A DNA stretch of 59,422 nucleotides from Fibrobacterota bacterium (GCA_019509785.1 JAEKLQ010000046.1:975-60396); one strand, 5' to 3'; positions 9,908 through 19,695 are shown, counted from the first letter of the stretch. Program-made: numbers and translations. Notes: generated by a model not told the origin, from the sequence alone.

Positions 9908-10639
9908 CTAGCCGCGCGTTCCGGTGCGGGAGGGAACCGAGTCCGCGGAGGCTTCCAACGCCGCTTCGGCCGACTTCCGCTCTTCGCTGATCGCGTAAGA
10001 GGAGAAGAAACTCAAGAAGGCGAAAAGCAGGACGCCGATGGCGACCTGGCCGTAGGTACGGCTGCGTACGGCCATCGCCGCGCCGGCCTCCGCCTGGCGG
10101 TTCCGGGATTTGGCCAGATTCACCACGGCATCGATGCGCTCCCGGTGCCGCTGGTAGTCCGGGTTTATCTCCTTATCGAGCACGGCGCGGGCCGCTGCCT
10201 TGTCGCCCGCGCGGATGGCGGGCAGGAAGCGCTTGGTCAAGGCCTCCTGGATCCGCTGGGCCGGCAGATAGGAAGAATCCACCAGGGCCGAGCGCAAAGC
10301 GCCGGGCGGCAAGGCCCGTTCCCAATACTCGTGGCGGATCAGATACTCCGATTGCAGGCGTTCCGCGCGATCGCTCAAACTTTCGATTTCGCCGGAATCG
10401 CCGGCCTCCAGCAATTGATAGGCGATGAGCATGGTTTCCACCAGGTATTCCGGCGGCGGCAACACGTCGGCGATGACGTCCTGGCTGCGCTGGATGTCCT
10501 GGTAGATGGGGCCGTTCACCTTCACTTCGTTGACCGTGCTGATGCAGTAAAGACCGTAGAGCGAGAACGAGAGCAGGAAAACCGCGGCGAGGGTGGTCAC
10601 CTTGGCCTGGGATCGGATGTTGCGCAGAAGGGGGGGCAT
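9908..10639 (-). CDS. Membrane protein with an MCP-like periplasmic four-helix sensor and no signalling domain
   Basis: A 243-aa protein: TM1 at about residues 12-32, a roughly 150-residue helical periplasmic stretch like the four-helix-bundle ligand domains of MCPs, TM2 at about 203-222 (VAIGVLLFAFLSFFSSYA), then only about 25 cytoplasmic residues. The start at 10639 is chosen because AGG precedes it at good spacing and it places TM1 near the N-terminus. It is divergent from the MASE1 kinase. It may be a truncated chemoreceptor or an accessory sensor subunit; I cannot tell which. Confidence 0.6.
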   Translation of the reverse strand: MPPLLRNIRSQAKVTTLAAVFLLSFSLYGLYCISTVNEVKVNGPIYQDIQRSQDVIADVLPPPEYLVETMLIAYQLLEAGDSGEIESLSDRAERLQSEYLIRHEYWERALPPGALRSALVDSSYLPAQRIQEALTKRFLPAIRAGDKAAARAVLDKEINPDYQRHRERIDAVVNLAKSRNRQAEAGAAMAVRSRTYGQVAIGVLLFAFLSFFSSYAISEERKSAEAALEASADSVPSRTGTRG

Positions 10640-10699
10640 AAAAAGCCTCGCTGTCCGGGTGATCAATGCGACGGACTCCGGCAATGATACCATTATCGG

Positions 10700-10729
10700 T
10701 TGCCCGGCCGATCGGTTAAATATTAGTAT
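10700..10729 (+). promoter_or_regulatory. Candidate sigma-70-type promoter of the MASE1 kinase gene
   Basis: TTGCCC (10700-10705) and TAGTAT (10724-10729) are 18 bp apart in an AT-rich pocket between divergent genes. No sigma-54 consensus is present here, so the regulator genes appear to be expressed differently from their proposed targets. Weak match. Confidence 0.3.
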
Positions 10730-10767
10730 TCATCGGGATCCGGGCCGGATCCGAGGCCATCCGAAAC

Positions 10768-13752
10768 ATGGACGTTTCCCATCTCCCTCCCTCGCGGGAA
10801 CGCGGCAGCGGCGGGAAATCCGGTTTGCCTTGGTGGACGTGGTTCCTACCCTTCCTCTTGTTCCAGCTCTGTACCGGTTTGTCCCTCCGATTCCAAATCG
10901 GCCACGGCATGTCCCTTTGGTATCTGCCCTTGCCCTTGGCCTTGGCCCTGGCGCAGTGGTGGGGCCCGCGCGTCTTTCTGGGGATGTACGTCAACGCCGT
11001 CTTGAGCGCGGGATATTGGGGCCTCTACCGTTGGTGGCTATGGCCCTTGTACGGCATCCCGGCCACTCTCGCCGTGGTCCTGTCCTGGTTCCTGTTCGCG
11101 CGCCTGCTCAAAGGCCGGCCGTGGATGCCCGATCTCCCCGATCTGATCCGCTTCCTGGCCCTGGGGGCCGGCCTTCCCTGCCTCCTCGGATCCTTCCTAG
11201 GCCAAACGATCTTCGCCATCCTCGGGGATGCGCCCTGGCAGGGATTCTGGCATCGCGTCCACGCCCAATTCGTCCTGGATTCGCTCAGCCTATTCTCGCT
11301 GACCATCCCGCTTTTGCTGTTCGCCACTTCCGCGATGGAACGCATGGGCCTTTCCTTAACCCAGGGCGCCTATCCCCGGCCGCCGCTGTTCCCCGCGCGC
11401 ATGCCGGCCTTGCAACGCATCGAGATGGCCGCCTTGTTCCTCGCCCTCCTGGGGCTCAACCTGGGCTTTTCCATCGAGCGTTTCTGGTTCGCGTACGGGT
11501 TCTTCCTCATGTGGGCGGCCGTGCGCTTCGGGATCGGCCTCTCCTCCTTGGCCTGCGTCTGGGCCATCCTGCTGGCCGTGCCTTTGCGCGCGTTGATCTC
11601 CCAGGGACCGGCTTCGGATTGGATCGATCAAAACCTCATGGTGCAGATGAACCTGTACCTGGCCACGCTCTGCTTCGCGTCCCTGTTCGTGGGACGGGCC
11701 TTGAGCGATCTCACCCAGCAGATCGCGGTGCGCGCCCGCGCGGAAGAGGAATTGCGGAAGAGCCGATCGTTGCTGGAACACGCCCAGGACATAGCCAAGA
11801 TCGGCTACTTATACATCGAGCCGGAAACCGGCATACGCATCTGGTCGCGCAACCTTAAGCGCTTCTACGGCCTCGACCCCGACGGCCCCGACCCCGATCG
11901 GGAAGAGCATTTCCGCATCCTCGGGAATGCGGCGGAGATCTTCCATGCGGGCGAAAAGGCGCTTGCGGAAAAAGGTTCCTTCGTCAACGAGGCCTTCGAG
12001 TTGACCCGTCCCGATGGGGAAAAGCGCCTCTTGAGGGTGGTGGCGAAACGGGAAGAAGCCAATGGAAACCGGCCCGCTTCCACCGCGGTCGTTTTCCAGG
12101 ACGTCACCGAATGGGAGGCCTTGCAAACCAAGGCGCGGGAAGAGGAGGGCCGCTACCGGACCCTGTACGAATCGGCCGCCGACGCCATCCTGCTGGCGGA
12201 GAAAGGCCAGATCCTGGCGTGCAACCCCGAAGCCTTGCGGATGTTCCGGTGCGACCCAAGCTTCCTGATCGGCCGTTCTCCCATCGCCTTCTCGCCGCCC
12301 CAGCAGCCCGGCGGAACCGACTCGGCGCAAATGATCATCGCCGCCCGGGAAGCCGCCATGTCCGGACAGCCGCAACGCGTCGAATGGTTGTATCTCCGCG
12401 CCGACGGGACGCTCTTCGAGGCGGACACCACGCTGAACTCGGTGCAGTACGGGGGCCAGACCCGTCTCCTAGTCGTCATCCGCGACATCTCGGCGCGCAA
12501 GCGGATGGAGCGGGCCCTGATCGAAAGCGAAGAACGCTTCCGCCAGATGGCCGAGAACATCGAAGAAGTCTTCTTCCTCTTGGACTGCGCCGCGGGCGCC
12601 TTCTTGTACGTAAGCCCCATCGCCAGGGACATGCTGGGCCTTCCCGTGGCCGGCCTCGCCGAACAACCTTTGCTTTTCCTCGACCGTATCGACGCGGCGG
12701 ATCGGGAACGCATCGGCCTTTTGACCGCGGCCGATCTGTGCCGGCGCCCCCGCAACGAAGAATTCCGCTACTCCCGTCCCGACGGCGTAAACCGGTGGCT
12801 GCGTTTGCGATCCTTCCTGGTCCCCGGCAGCGCCGGGGGCTTGGCCTACCGGGCGGCGGGGGTCATCGCCGACATCACGGAATACAAGGATGCCCAGGAA
12901 GAGGCCCGGCGCCACCAGCAGCGCCTCATCCAGTCGGACAAGATGAACTCCCTGGGGCTCATGGTATCGGGCGTGGCGCATGAGATCAACAATCCCAACA
13001 ACCTCATCATGCTTAATGCGGACGTGATGGATACCTTCTGGAAGCATATGAAGCCGGTCCTGCGCGAGCACGCCGGAATCAATCCCGATTGGAAGCTGGC
13101 CGGCTTGCCTTTCGGGATCGCCGAAGGGAAGTACGAAACTTTGCTGGGCGGCGTCTCGGGCGGCTCCAAACGCATCAAGCGCATCGTGGAGAGCCTCAAG
13201 GATTTCGCCCGCGTCGATCGCCCCGATCTTTCCGAGGAAGTGGATCTGGATCGGGTGGTGGACGCTTCGGTATCCATCATCGGGAACGTCATCCGCAAGT
13301 CCACCGACCGTTTCTCGTTCGAACGCGCCGACGGCCTGCCCAAGGTCCGCGGCAGCTTCCAGAAGCTGGAACAGGTCGTGATCAACTTGATCACCAACGC
13401 CTGCCAGGCCCTGGACTCCCGGACCAAGTCCATCCGCATCTCGACCTGGCATGATAGCGAGGGCGGCTGGGTGGGGGTGCGCGTGGAAGACGAGGGCAAG
13501 GGCATCCCGCCCGAGCACCTCGGCAACGTCACCGATCCCTTTTTCACGACCAAGCGGGACGTCGGGGGCACGGGCCTTGGCCTCTCGGTGAGCTATGGGA
13601 TCGTCCGTGAGCACCGCGGACGCATGGAAATCACGTCGGAAGTGGCGCGCGGGACGCGGGTGGAAATCCGCATCCCGGTCCTGGCCGGCGGCAAGGAAAA
13701 CGGGAGCGCGGCCGTCGCCGCCGAACCGGAAAAGCGAGGAACCGATGGATAA
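10768..13752 (+). CDS. MASE1-PAS-PAS-PAS sensor histidine kinase
   Basis: A 994-aa kinase. Residues about 12-315 form an 8-10 helix integral membrane region of MASE1 type. Three PAS-like domains follow (about 335-450, 455-575, 585-705; RDISARKRMERAL marks a PAS/PAC boundary). The dimerisation helix has phospho-acceptor H738 (VAHEINNPNN), and the ATPase has the N box around N877 (INLITNACQAL), DEGKGIPPEHLG, FFTTK and GTGLGLSVSYG. It should phosphorylate the sigma-54 activator whose gene overlaps its last 8 nt. The ligand is unknown; MASE1 domains are thought to sense small molecules in the membrane, PAS domains redox state or ligands. Confidence 0.9.
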   Translation: MDVSHLPPSRERGSGGKSGLPWWTWFLPFLLFQLCTGLSLRFQIGHGMSLWYLPLPLALALAQWWGPRVFLGMYVNAVLSAGYWGLYRWWLWPLYGIPATLAVVLSWFLFARLLKGRPWMPDLPDLIRFLALGAGLPCLLGSFLGQTIFAILGDAPWQGFWHRVHAQFVLDSLSLFSLTIPLLLFATSAMERMGLSLTQGAYPRPPLFPARMPALQRIEMAALFLALLGLNLGFSIERFWFAYGFFLMWAAVRFGIGLSSLACVWAILLAVPLRALISQGPASDWIDQNLMVQMNLYLATLCFASLFVGRALSDLTQQIAVRARAEEELRKSRSLLEHAQDIAKIGYLYIEPETGIRIWSRNLKRFYGLDPDGPDPDREEHFRILGNAAEIFHAGEKALAEKGSFVNEAFELTRPDGEKRLLRVVAKREEANGNRPASTAVVFQDVTEWEALQTKAREEEGRYRTLYESAADAILLAEKGQILACNPEALRMFRCDPSFLIGRSPIAFSPPQQPGGTDSAQMIIAAREAAMSGQPQRVEWLYLRADGTLFEADTTLNSVQYGGQTRLLVVIRDISARKRMERALIESEERFRQMAENIEEVFFLLDCAAGAFLYVSPIARDMLGLPVAGLAEQPLLFLDRIDAADRERIGLLTAADLCRRPRNEEFRYSRPDGVNRWLRLRSFLVPGSAGGLAYRAAGVIADITEYKDAQEEARRHQQRLIQSDKMNSLGLMVSGVAHEINNPNNLIMLNADVMDTFWKHMKPVLREHAGINPDWKLAGLPFGIAEGKYETLLGGVSGGSKRIKRIVESLKDFARVDRPDLSEEVDLDRVVDASVSIIGNVIRKSTDRFSFERADGLPKVRGSFQKLEQVVINLITNACQALDSRTKSIRISTWHDSEGGWVGVRVEDEGKGIPPEHLGNVTDPFFTTKRDVGGTGLGLSVSYGIVREHRGRMEITSEVARGTRVEIRIPVLAGGKENGSAAVAAEPEKRGTDG

Positions 13753-15160
13753 CGAGATTCCCGTCCTGATCGTGGACGATGAAGCGGAAATGCTGGACTC
13801 GGAGGCGCTCGCCTTGCAGATCAACGGGATCGAACCGGTGCTGACCTGCTCCGATCCGCGCGAAGCCATGGGCATCATCGCGCGTCATCCCGAATGCGTG
13901 GCGGTGCTCGACGTGACCATGCCGCACCTGGACGGGCTGGAACTGCTGAAGCGCATCGGCGAAACCTATCCGGACGTGACGGTGGTGATGATGACGGGCC
14001 TGAACGACGTGGGCACCGCGGTCCAATGCGTCAAGCTGGGCGCCTTCGACTACATGCTCAAGCCCATAGACCAGCAGCGCTTCCTGGCAACCGTGCGCAA
14101 GGCCCTGGATCATCGCGCCGGGCAGGGCGAAGCGGCCCGCCTGGCCCGCGGCCTTTTGGAAGATACGGTGGCCCATCCGGAGAGCTTCGAGGCCGTGGTG
14201 ACGACCGAGCGGCGCCTACTCAATATCTTCAAGTACATCGAAGCGGTGGCCCCCACCGGCCTGCCCATCCTTCTGACCGGGGAGACGGGCGTGGGCAAGG
14301 AGCTCTTCGCCGGGGCCGTGCATAAGGCCAGCGGGCGCAAGGGGGAATTCGTTTGCGTCAACAGCGCCGGCATCGACGACACCATGTTCAGCGATGCGCT
14401 CTTCGGCCATGCGGCCGGCGCCTATACGGGAGCGCATAAGGAACGGCGCGGACTTATCGACAAGGCCAAGGACGGCACCTTGTTCCTGGACGAGATCGGG
14501 GACATGAAGCCCGAGTCCCAGGTCAAGTTGCTGCGCCTGCTGCAAGAGGGCACCTTCTATCGCCTGGGCCATGACGCCGAAGAACGTACCAACGCGCGCA
14601 TCGTGGCCGCCACCAACCGGTCGCTGGGGGAATTGCAATCCGATCCCAGATTCCGCAAGGATCTCTTCTATCGCCTCAAGGCCCATCACGTGCATATCCC
14701 GCCCTTGCGCGAACGCATGGGGGACGTGCCCGTGCTGACGCAATGGTTCCTGGCCCGCTGCGCCGAAGAGCAAGGCAAGCCCAAGCCCACCGCTCCGCCC
14801 GAGCTGGCGGTCATCCTGGGCAACTACGCCTTTCCCGGCAACGTGCGGGAACTGCGCGGCATGGTCTACGACGCGGTGAGCCGCCATCAGGGCGGCGTCC
14901 TGTCCTGCGCCTCCTTCAAGGAGGCCATCGCCGGGAAGGACGGCGTTGAAACCTCCCGGGTCGCCCGCCCTCCCGAAGCCGACTCCGGGATCACTTTCCC
15001 CTTTCCCCTGCCTAACGCGCATGAATCCGAGCTGGCTCTCATCCGCGAGGCGCTCGCGCGCACGGGGGGAAACAAGACCCTCGCCGCCGAGATGATCGGC
15101 ATGGCCCGCCAGACCTTCCGTACCAAGCTCAAAGAACTGGAATCAGCGGGCCCTGCCTAA
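13745..15160 (+). CDS. NtrC-family sigma-54-dependent response regulator
   Basis: 471 aa: a receiver with phospho-acceptor D56 (VLDVTMPHLDG), then an AAA+ domain with Walker A GETGVGKE (about 180), the sigma-54 contact loop GAYTGA (225-230; Tyr for the usual Phe, a known variant), Walker B LFLDEIGD and the arginine finger region, then a Fis-type helix-turn-helix (GGNKTLAAEMIGMARQTF). ATG 13745 overlaps the kinase stop in ATGGATAA. With sigma-54 promoters on either side of it, it is the obvious candidate activator of the che operons. Confidence 0.93.
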   Translation: MDNEIPVLIVDDEAEMLDSEALALQINGIEPVLTCSDPREAMGIIARHPECVAVLDVTMPHLDGLELLKRIGETYPDVTVVMMTGLNDVGTAVQCVKLGAFDYMLKPIDQQRFLATVRKALDHRAGQGEAARLARGLLEDTVAHPESFEAVVTTERRLLNIFKYIEAVAPTGLPILLTGETGVGKELFAGAVHKASGRKGEFVCVNSAGIDDTMFSDALFGHAAGAYTGAHKERRGLIDKAKDGTLFLDEIGDMKPESQVKLLRLLQEGTFYRLGHDAEERTNARIVAATNRSLGELQSDPRFRKDLFYRLKAHHVHIPPLRERMGDVPVLTQWFLARCAEEQGKPKPTAPPELAVILGNYAFPGNVRELRGMVYDAVSRHQGGVLSCASFKEAIAGKDGVETSRVARPPEADSGITFPFPLPNAHESELALIREALARTGGNKTLAAEMIGMARQTFRTKLKELESAGPA

Positions 15161-15296
15161 TTCCGGATCCCGGTTAAATCCCGGTCAGGCGCTAAGGCGC
15201 GCCGGGGCCGCGAGTTGCGCTTCTTTCCGCCCGGCCCGGCTGGAATTCATCCACCCCTTCGCAAGCCCTTTATCCCCCGGAACCGTCCCGAATGCG

Positions 15297-15316
15297 GCCG
15301 GATCGGCGCCGGATCG
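15297..15316 (+). promoter_or_regulatory. Phased direct repeats upstream of the cheA sigma-54 promoter
   Basis: GCCGGATCG occurs at 15297-15305 and 15308-15316, 11 bp apart (one helical turn), about 26 bp before the -24 element. This is a possible binding site for the NtrC-type activator. Such sites usually lie further upstream, and the motif is GC-rich, so confidence is low. Confidence 0.3.
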
Positions 15317-15341
15317 CGGGGTAACGCCGAAGTAACCTCCA

Positions 15342-15357
15342 TGGCACGGCTCTTGCC
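15342..15357 (+). promoter_or_regulatory. Sigma-54 promoter of the cheA-cheW-mcp operon
   Basis: TGGCACG (15342-15348), 4 nt, TTGCC (15353-15357): the GG (15343-15344) and GC (15355-15356) are 10 nt apart. Expected start near 15368, with a 50-nt leader before the first gene at 15418. It lies just downstream of the sigma-54 activator gene and is almost identical in core sequence to the cheR promoter. Confidence 0.87.
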
Positions 15358-15417
15358 ATAGTCCTCTCCCGAACCGCGTCGGCTCCGCAGGCCTACGCGA
15401 CGGTATACGGGGGACAT

Positions 15418-15786
15418 ATGGCGACTTCAGCGCTGCTCGGCACCGACGATACGACCACCCGGTCAACCCGATCGGGCGAACGGGAAATGGCGGACCTGGC
15501 CGACCTCGCCGATCTGGCGCGCGGCCTGTGCGGCCTCGCCGACGTGGCCGATCGATTTCCCGCGGCCCTGCCCCAAGTCGAACGCGGCTTCAAGGAACTG
15601 GCCGACCTCGCGCAGGAGTGCGGGGAAGCGCGCATCCGCCGTATCGCCATCGCCTTCGCGTCCATCCTCGGCAATGCCTATCGCGCGCCCCGGGAGGATT
15701 TGCCCTTCATCCTGGAAACCGCCGCCGCCTATCTGGAAGCCTTGCCCGGGAAATTGGCCCGCGCCCGCGGAAAGAAGGCCGCATGA
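15418..15786 (+). CDS. Small unknown protein, first gene of the cheA operon
   Basis: A 122-aa soluble protein. Residues 24-45 repeat Leu-Ala-Asp (ADLADLADLARGLCGLADVAD), then amphipathic helices and a basic tail (ARARGKKAA). It looks all-helical, perhaps a small bundle. I recognise no family. ATG 15418 follows GGGGGAC, and the stop overlaps the cheA start in ATGA, so the two are translationally coupled. Position between the sigma-54 promoter and cheA suggests an array component or kinase modulator; that is inference. Confidence 0.65.
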   Translation: MATSALLGTDDTTTRSTRSGEREMADLADLADLARGLCGLADVADRFPAALPQVERGFKELADLAQECGEARIRRIAIAFASILGNAYRAPREDLPFILETAAAYLEALPGKLARARGKKAA

Positions 15787-17564
15787 ACCCGGCCACCTTC
15801 GCGAGCCCATCCTTCCTCCTGCCCGCCGATGCCGATACCAGCATCCTGACCGATTTCATCATCGAAGCCTGCGAGCATCTGGAGTCTTCCGATCAGCATC
15901 TCCTGACCCTCGAATCCGATCCCGGCGAACGCGCCAGCCTGGACGCGGTCTTCCGGGCCTTCCACAGCATCAAAGGCGTGACCGGGTTCCTGGGGCTGGA
16001 AGGCATCAAGACCCTGGCCCACGAAGCGGAAAACCTGCTGGATCAAATCCGCACCGGCTCGATCAAACTGTCGCCCTCGGTCATGGACTGCGTTTTCGAT
16101 TGCGTGGCCTTCCTGAAAGGGACGGTGGCGGACCTCAAGCGGGGCGTGGGCGAAGAGGACGATCGCCGCTGCCAAGCGGCATCTATCGCCTTGCGCGAAC
16201 GCATCTCCGCTATCCTGCGGGGCGATGTCGCAACCGAATCCTGGACCGCATCGGCGCCGCAGGAATCCGAGTCAGCCGCTCCCGAGAGCCCAGACTCTCA
16301 AGCCGAGGTACCTCCGGTCGTAGTGGTTCAAGCAGAACAACCTCGGGCCGAAGGGCCGGAACCTACGTCAGTGAAAACCAACGCTCCCGCCATGGCCATC
16401 GCGCTCAAGGAAACCGTCAAGGTGGACGCCACCCGCCTCGATCGCCTGCTGGACGCCATCGGCGAGTTGGTGATCGCCGAGTCGATGGTGCTGGGCTCCC
16501 CCGAACTCAAACGCTCCCTCTCCCCCGCCCTGGTCCAGAAGATCGGGCAGCTCGACAAGATCACCCGCGAATTGCAGGAGATGGGGACCTCGCTGCGCAT
16601 GGTGCCCGTCCGCCCCACCTTCCAGAAGATGCAGCGCCTGGTGCGCGATCTGGCCAAGCAAAGCGGCAAGGCTGTCGAGTTCGTCACCGACGGCGAGGAG
16701 ACCGAGCTGGACAAGACCGTGGTGGAAAAGATCAGCGATCCGCTGGTCCACATGCTGCGCAACTCCCTCGATCACGGCATCGAATCCGACCCCGAGGCGC
16801 GCGTGCGCGCCGGCAAGCCCCGCACGGCCCGGGTGCGCCTTTCCGCCTTCCAGAAGGGCGGCAGCGTCTGCATCGAGATCGCCGACGACGGCCGCGGGCT
16901 GAACCGCGACGCCATCCTGGCCAAGGCCCGTGAACGCGGCCTATGGCGCGAGGAAGCGCCCCCTTCCGACAAGGAAATCTTCGGCTTCATCTTCGAGGCC
17001 GGCTTCTCCACGGCCAAGCAGGTCACCGAGCTTTCGGGCCGGGGCGTGGGCATGGACGTGGTCAAGCGCAACATCGAATCCCTGCGCGGACGCATCGACA
17101 TCCAGAGCCGGCCGGGCGAAGGGACCACCTTCAGCATCTGGCTGCCGCTAAGCTTGGCCATCATCGACGGCATGGTGGTGCGCATCGGGGGGGACCGTTT
17201 CATATTCCCGACCCTCTCGATCGTCTGCATCGCGACCCCCGCGGCGGACGCCATCCATACCGTGCAGGGCCAGGGCGAGATGCTGCGCCTGCAGGACGAA
17301 CTCATCCCCATCTATCCTTTGCGCGGTTTCCTCTGCGGCGATCGCTCCGGCGACCGGCGCCTCCTGGTGGTCGCCGAAGGCGAGGGACGCAAGGCGGCCT
17401 TTCCCGTGGACGAGCTGCTCGATCAACAGCAGATCGTCATCAAGAAGCTGGAAGAATCGTTCCCGCCCATCCCCGGCATCTCCGGGGGCGCCATCCTCAC
17501 GGACGGCCGCGTGGGCCTCATCCTCGACGTCGACGCCCTGATGAAATTCGGATTCCAACCTTGA
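15783..17564 (+). CDS. cheA: CheA, chemotaxis histidine kinase
   Basis: 593 aa. N-terminal Hpt domain with phospho-acceptor H61 (RAFHSIKGVTGF), then an acidic/Pro-Ala linker (about 150-205) in place of a clear CheY-binding P2 domain. The dimerisation domain follows (TRLDRLLDAIGELVIAES), then the ATPase (MLRNSLDHGIE, DDGRGLNRD, ELSGRGVGMDVVK) and a C-terminal CheW-like P5 domain. It autophosphorylates under MCP control and passes phosphate to CheY and CheB. The apparent lack of P2 makes it short for a CheA. ATG 15783 overlaps the previous gene by 4 nt. Confidence 0.95.
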   Translation: MNPATFASPSFLLPADADTSILTDFIIEACEHLESSDQHLLTLESDPGERASLDAVFRAFHSIKGVTGFLGLEGIKTLAHEAENLLDQIRTGSIKLSPSVMDCVFDCVAFLKGTVADLKRGVGEEDDRRCQAASIALRERISAILRGDVATESWTASAPQESESAAPESPDSQAEVPPVVVVQAEQPRAEGPEPTSVKTNAPAMAIALKETVKVDATRLDRLLDAIGELVIAESMVLGSPELKRSLSPALVQKIGQLDKITRELQEMGTSLRMVPVRPTFQKMQRLVRDLAKQSGKAVEFVTDGEETELDKTVVEKISDPLVHMLRNSLDHGIESDPEARVRAGKPRTARVRLSAFQKGGSVCIEIADDGRGLNRDAILAKARERGLWREEAPPSDKEIFGFIFEAGFSTAKQVTELSGRGVGMDVVKRNIESLRGRIDIQSRPGEGTTFSIWLPLSLAIIDGMVVRIGGDRFIFPTLSIVCIATPAADAIHTVQGQGEMLRLQDELIPIYPLRGFLCGDRSGDRRLLVVAEGEGRKAAFPVDELLDQQQIVIKKLEESFPPIPGISGGAILTDGRVGLILDVDALMKFGFQP

Positions 17565-17575
17565 AAGGAGCCAAT

Positions 17576-18067
17576 ATGGCCGCCGGTAAATATCTCACCT
17601 TCCAATTAGGCAAGGAAGCCTACGGGATCGGGATCATGAAGGTCCAGGAAATCGTAGGCGTCATGCCCGTAACGCGCATGCCCAAACTGCCGCACTTCGT
17701 GCGCGGCCTGGTCAACCTCCGCGGCAAGGTCATCCCCGTCTTCGACCTGCGCCTCAAGTTCGGGCTCGAAAGGAAAGAGGATACGGACCGTACCTGTATC
17801 ATCGTGGTGCGCCTCTCCCTGGACGGCAATGGCGCGGATGCTTCCGAGGTTACTCTCGGCATCATCGTGGACGAAGTGTCCGAGGTGGTCAACGTACCCG
17901 CCGATGCCATCGAACCCGCACCCGCCTTCGGATCCTCCGTGGACGTGTCCTTCCTGCTGGGCGTGGGCAAGCTGGGGAACAAGGTCGTCATGTTGTTGGA
18001 CGCGGACCGCATCCTGCCGCGCGAAGAATTGCAGTCGGTCACCCAAGAAGCCGCGGTAGCGGCGTAA
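17576..18067 (+). CDS. cheW: CheW, receptor-kinase coupling protein
   Basis: A 163-aa CheW domain: YLTFQLGKEAYGIGIMKVQE, MPVTRMPKLPHFVRGLVNLR and GKVIPVFDLRLKF are the standard motifs, and GIIVDEVSEVVNV follows. It links MCPs to CheA in the signalling array. AAGGAG ends 5 nt before ATG 17576, and cheA stops 11 nt upstream. Confidence 0.95.
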   Translation: MAAGKYLTFQLGKEAYGIGIMKVQEIVGVMPVTRMPKLPHFVRGLVNLRGKVIPVFDLRLKFGLERKEDTDRTCIIVVRLSLDGNGADASEVTLGIIVDEVSEVVNVPADAIEPAPAFGSSVDVSFLLGVGKLGNKVVMLLDADRILPREELQSVTQEAAVAA

Positions 18068-18082
18068 AGAAGGGCAATAACC

Positions 18083-19693
18083 ATGTTCTCCAAATTAGGC
18101 CTTCGCGCCAAACTCTACCTGGGCTTCGGTACCGTCCTGGCCATCATCTTGTTCCTGGGCTCGTTCATCTACGCCAAGCTCGGCTCGGTGCGCGAGCTGG
18201 AAAAATTGATTACCGGCGATTGCCTGCCGGGCATGGCCGCCATGGCCGACGTGGAGGGCCTGGTTAGGCATCAGCACGACATGCTTCCCGAATACCTGCT
18301 CACTAAGGACGCGGAAACGAAGAAACAAATCGAATCCCGCCTGGCCGAAGCCAACATCGAGATGGATAAGTCCCTCGCCAAATACGAAGGCACCATCACG
18401 CAGCCCGAGGACCGGGAACAGTATTCCAGGATCGCTCCCGCCCGCCAGGCCTATGAGGAAGTGATCAAGGAAAGGATTTTGCCTTTGGTCAAGGCAGGCA
18501 AGATCCCCGAAGCCATCGCCGTCTACCTGAACGAGGCGAGGCCCAAGTTCGCCGCCTACGTCGGAGTCGTCGGGAAGCTCTCGGATTGGAACGCAGAGCA
18601 CGGCAAGGATGCCGGCGACCGTATCTCGGTCGCCGTCAGCGGCGCCAACCGCGGCTTGGCCATCGGCCTGCTTATCGCCGTGTTCGCGGCCGCGGCCCTC
18701 GGTTTCCTCCTCAGCCGGTCCATCACCATCGCCCTCAAGGCCATCATCGAAGGGCTTTCCGCCGGCAGCCGGCAGATCGGCGCGGCCTCGGGCCAGGTGA
18801 GCCAATCGAGCCAGAGCCTGGCCGAAGGCGCCAGCGTGCAGGCCTCCTCTCTGGAAGAGACCTCCGCTTCCTTGGAAGAGTTGTCCTCCATGACCAAGCA
18901 AAACAGCGACAACGCGCGCCAAGCCAACGCCATGGCGGGCGAAGCCAGCGCCTCGGCGCAGGAAAGCCGCGTCTCCATGGAGCGCATGGGCCGGGCCATC
19001 GGCAAGATCAAAGCCTCCGCCGACGAGACCGCCAAGATCATCAAGACCATCGACGAGATCGCTTTCCAGACCAACCTCCTCGCATTGAACGCCGCGGTGG
19101 AAGCGGCCCGCGCCGGCGATGCCGGCAAGGGTTTCGCGGTCGTGGCCGAAGAGGTGCGCAATCTGGCGCGCCGCAGCGCCGAGGCCGCCAAATCGACCGC
19201 CTCCCTGATCGAGGATTCCCAGAAGAACGCGGACAACGGCGTGGCCGTATCCGGCGAGGTGGGACGCTTCTTGGGTCAGATCGCCGAAAAGGTCCAGAAG
19301 TTGTCCGGTTTGGTGGGCGAAGTCTCGACCGCGAGCGAAGAGCAGACCAAGGGCATTACCCAGATCAGCATCGCCGTGACTGAGATGGACAAGGTGACCC
19401 AAGGCAATGCCGCCAGCGCCGAAGAATCGGCCTCGGCCAGCGAAGAGTTGTTCGCCCAGGCCAAGGAACTTGGTGACATGGTATCGTCCCTGGTCGGCCT
19501 GGTGGACGGCGCTTCATCCGCCGCCGCCCGGTCCGCCGTGGCTTCTCCCGAGACCGCTTCCCCGCGCCGCGCCTCCGCCCCTATGCAAAGGCCGGCCAAG
19601 AAAGCCGACTGGTCCCCGATGCCTGCCGTCATCGGCAGCCGCAAACCCGTATCCGTACCGCGCGCCCTTTCCCTTACCGCCGAGGAGTTCTAA
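18083..19693 (+). CDS. Methyl-accepting chemotaxis protein A (four-helix-bundle sensor)
   Basis: 536 aa: TM1 about 10-32, a helical periplasmic sensor domain to about 185, TM2 about 192-213, then almost directly the methylation helices ([19 protein letters not shown]), the signalling tip ([36 protein letters not shown]) and the return helix. A normal 50-residue HAMP domain seems missing or reduced to a short connector. The C-terminal 45 residues are a Pro/Ala/Arg linker ending SLTAEEF, perhaps a CheR/CheB tether of non-standard sequence. It lies 15 nt after cheW. The signalling half is nearly identical in DNA to the second MCP. Confidence 0.92.
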   Translation: MFSKLGLRAKLYLGFGTVLAIILFLGSFIYAKLGSVRELEKLITGDCLPGMAAMADVEGLVRHQHDMLPEYLLTKDAETKKQIESRLAEANIEMDKSLAKYEGTITQPEDREQYSRIAPARQAYEEVIKERILPLVKAGKIPEAIAVYLNEARPKFAAYVGVVGKLSDWNAEHGKDAGDRISVAVSGANRGLAIGLLIAVFAAAALGFLLSRSITIALKAIIEGLSAGSRQIGAASGQVSQSSQSLAEGASVQASSLEETSASLEELSSMTKQNSDNARQANAMAGEASASAQESRVSMERMGRAIGKIKASADETAKIIKTIDEIAFQTNLLALNAAVEAARAGDAGKGFAVVAEEVRNLARRSAEAAKSTASLIEDSQKNADNGVAVSGEVGRFLGQIAEKVQKLSGLVGEVSTASEEQTKGITQISIAVTEMDKVTQGNAASAEESASASEELFAQAKELGDMVSSLVGLVDGASSAAARSAVASPETASPRRASAPMQRPAKKADWSPMPAVIGSRKPVSVPRALSLTAEEF

Positions 19694-19695
19694 CC

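Noticed and set aside
12469-13878. Long leftward open frame (469 codons) antisense to the MASE1 kinase and activator
   Set aside because: GC-rich third positions of the real gene keep the antisense frame open; the product is low-complexity with no motifs, and the forward genes have full domain sets. The same applies to long antisense frames under the MCPs, cstA, ftsH and the antiporter.
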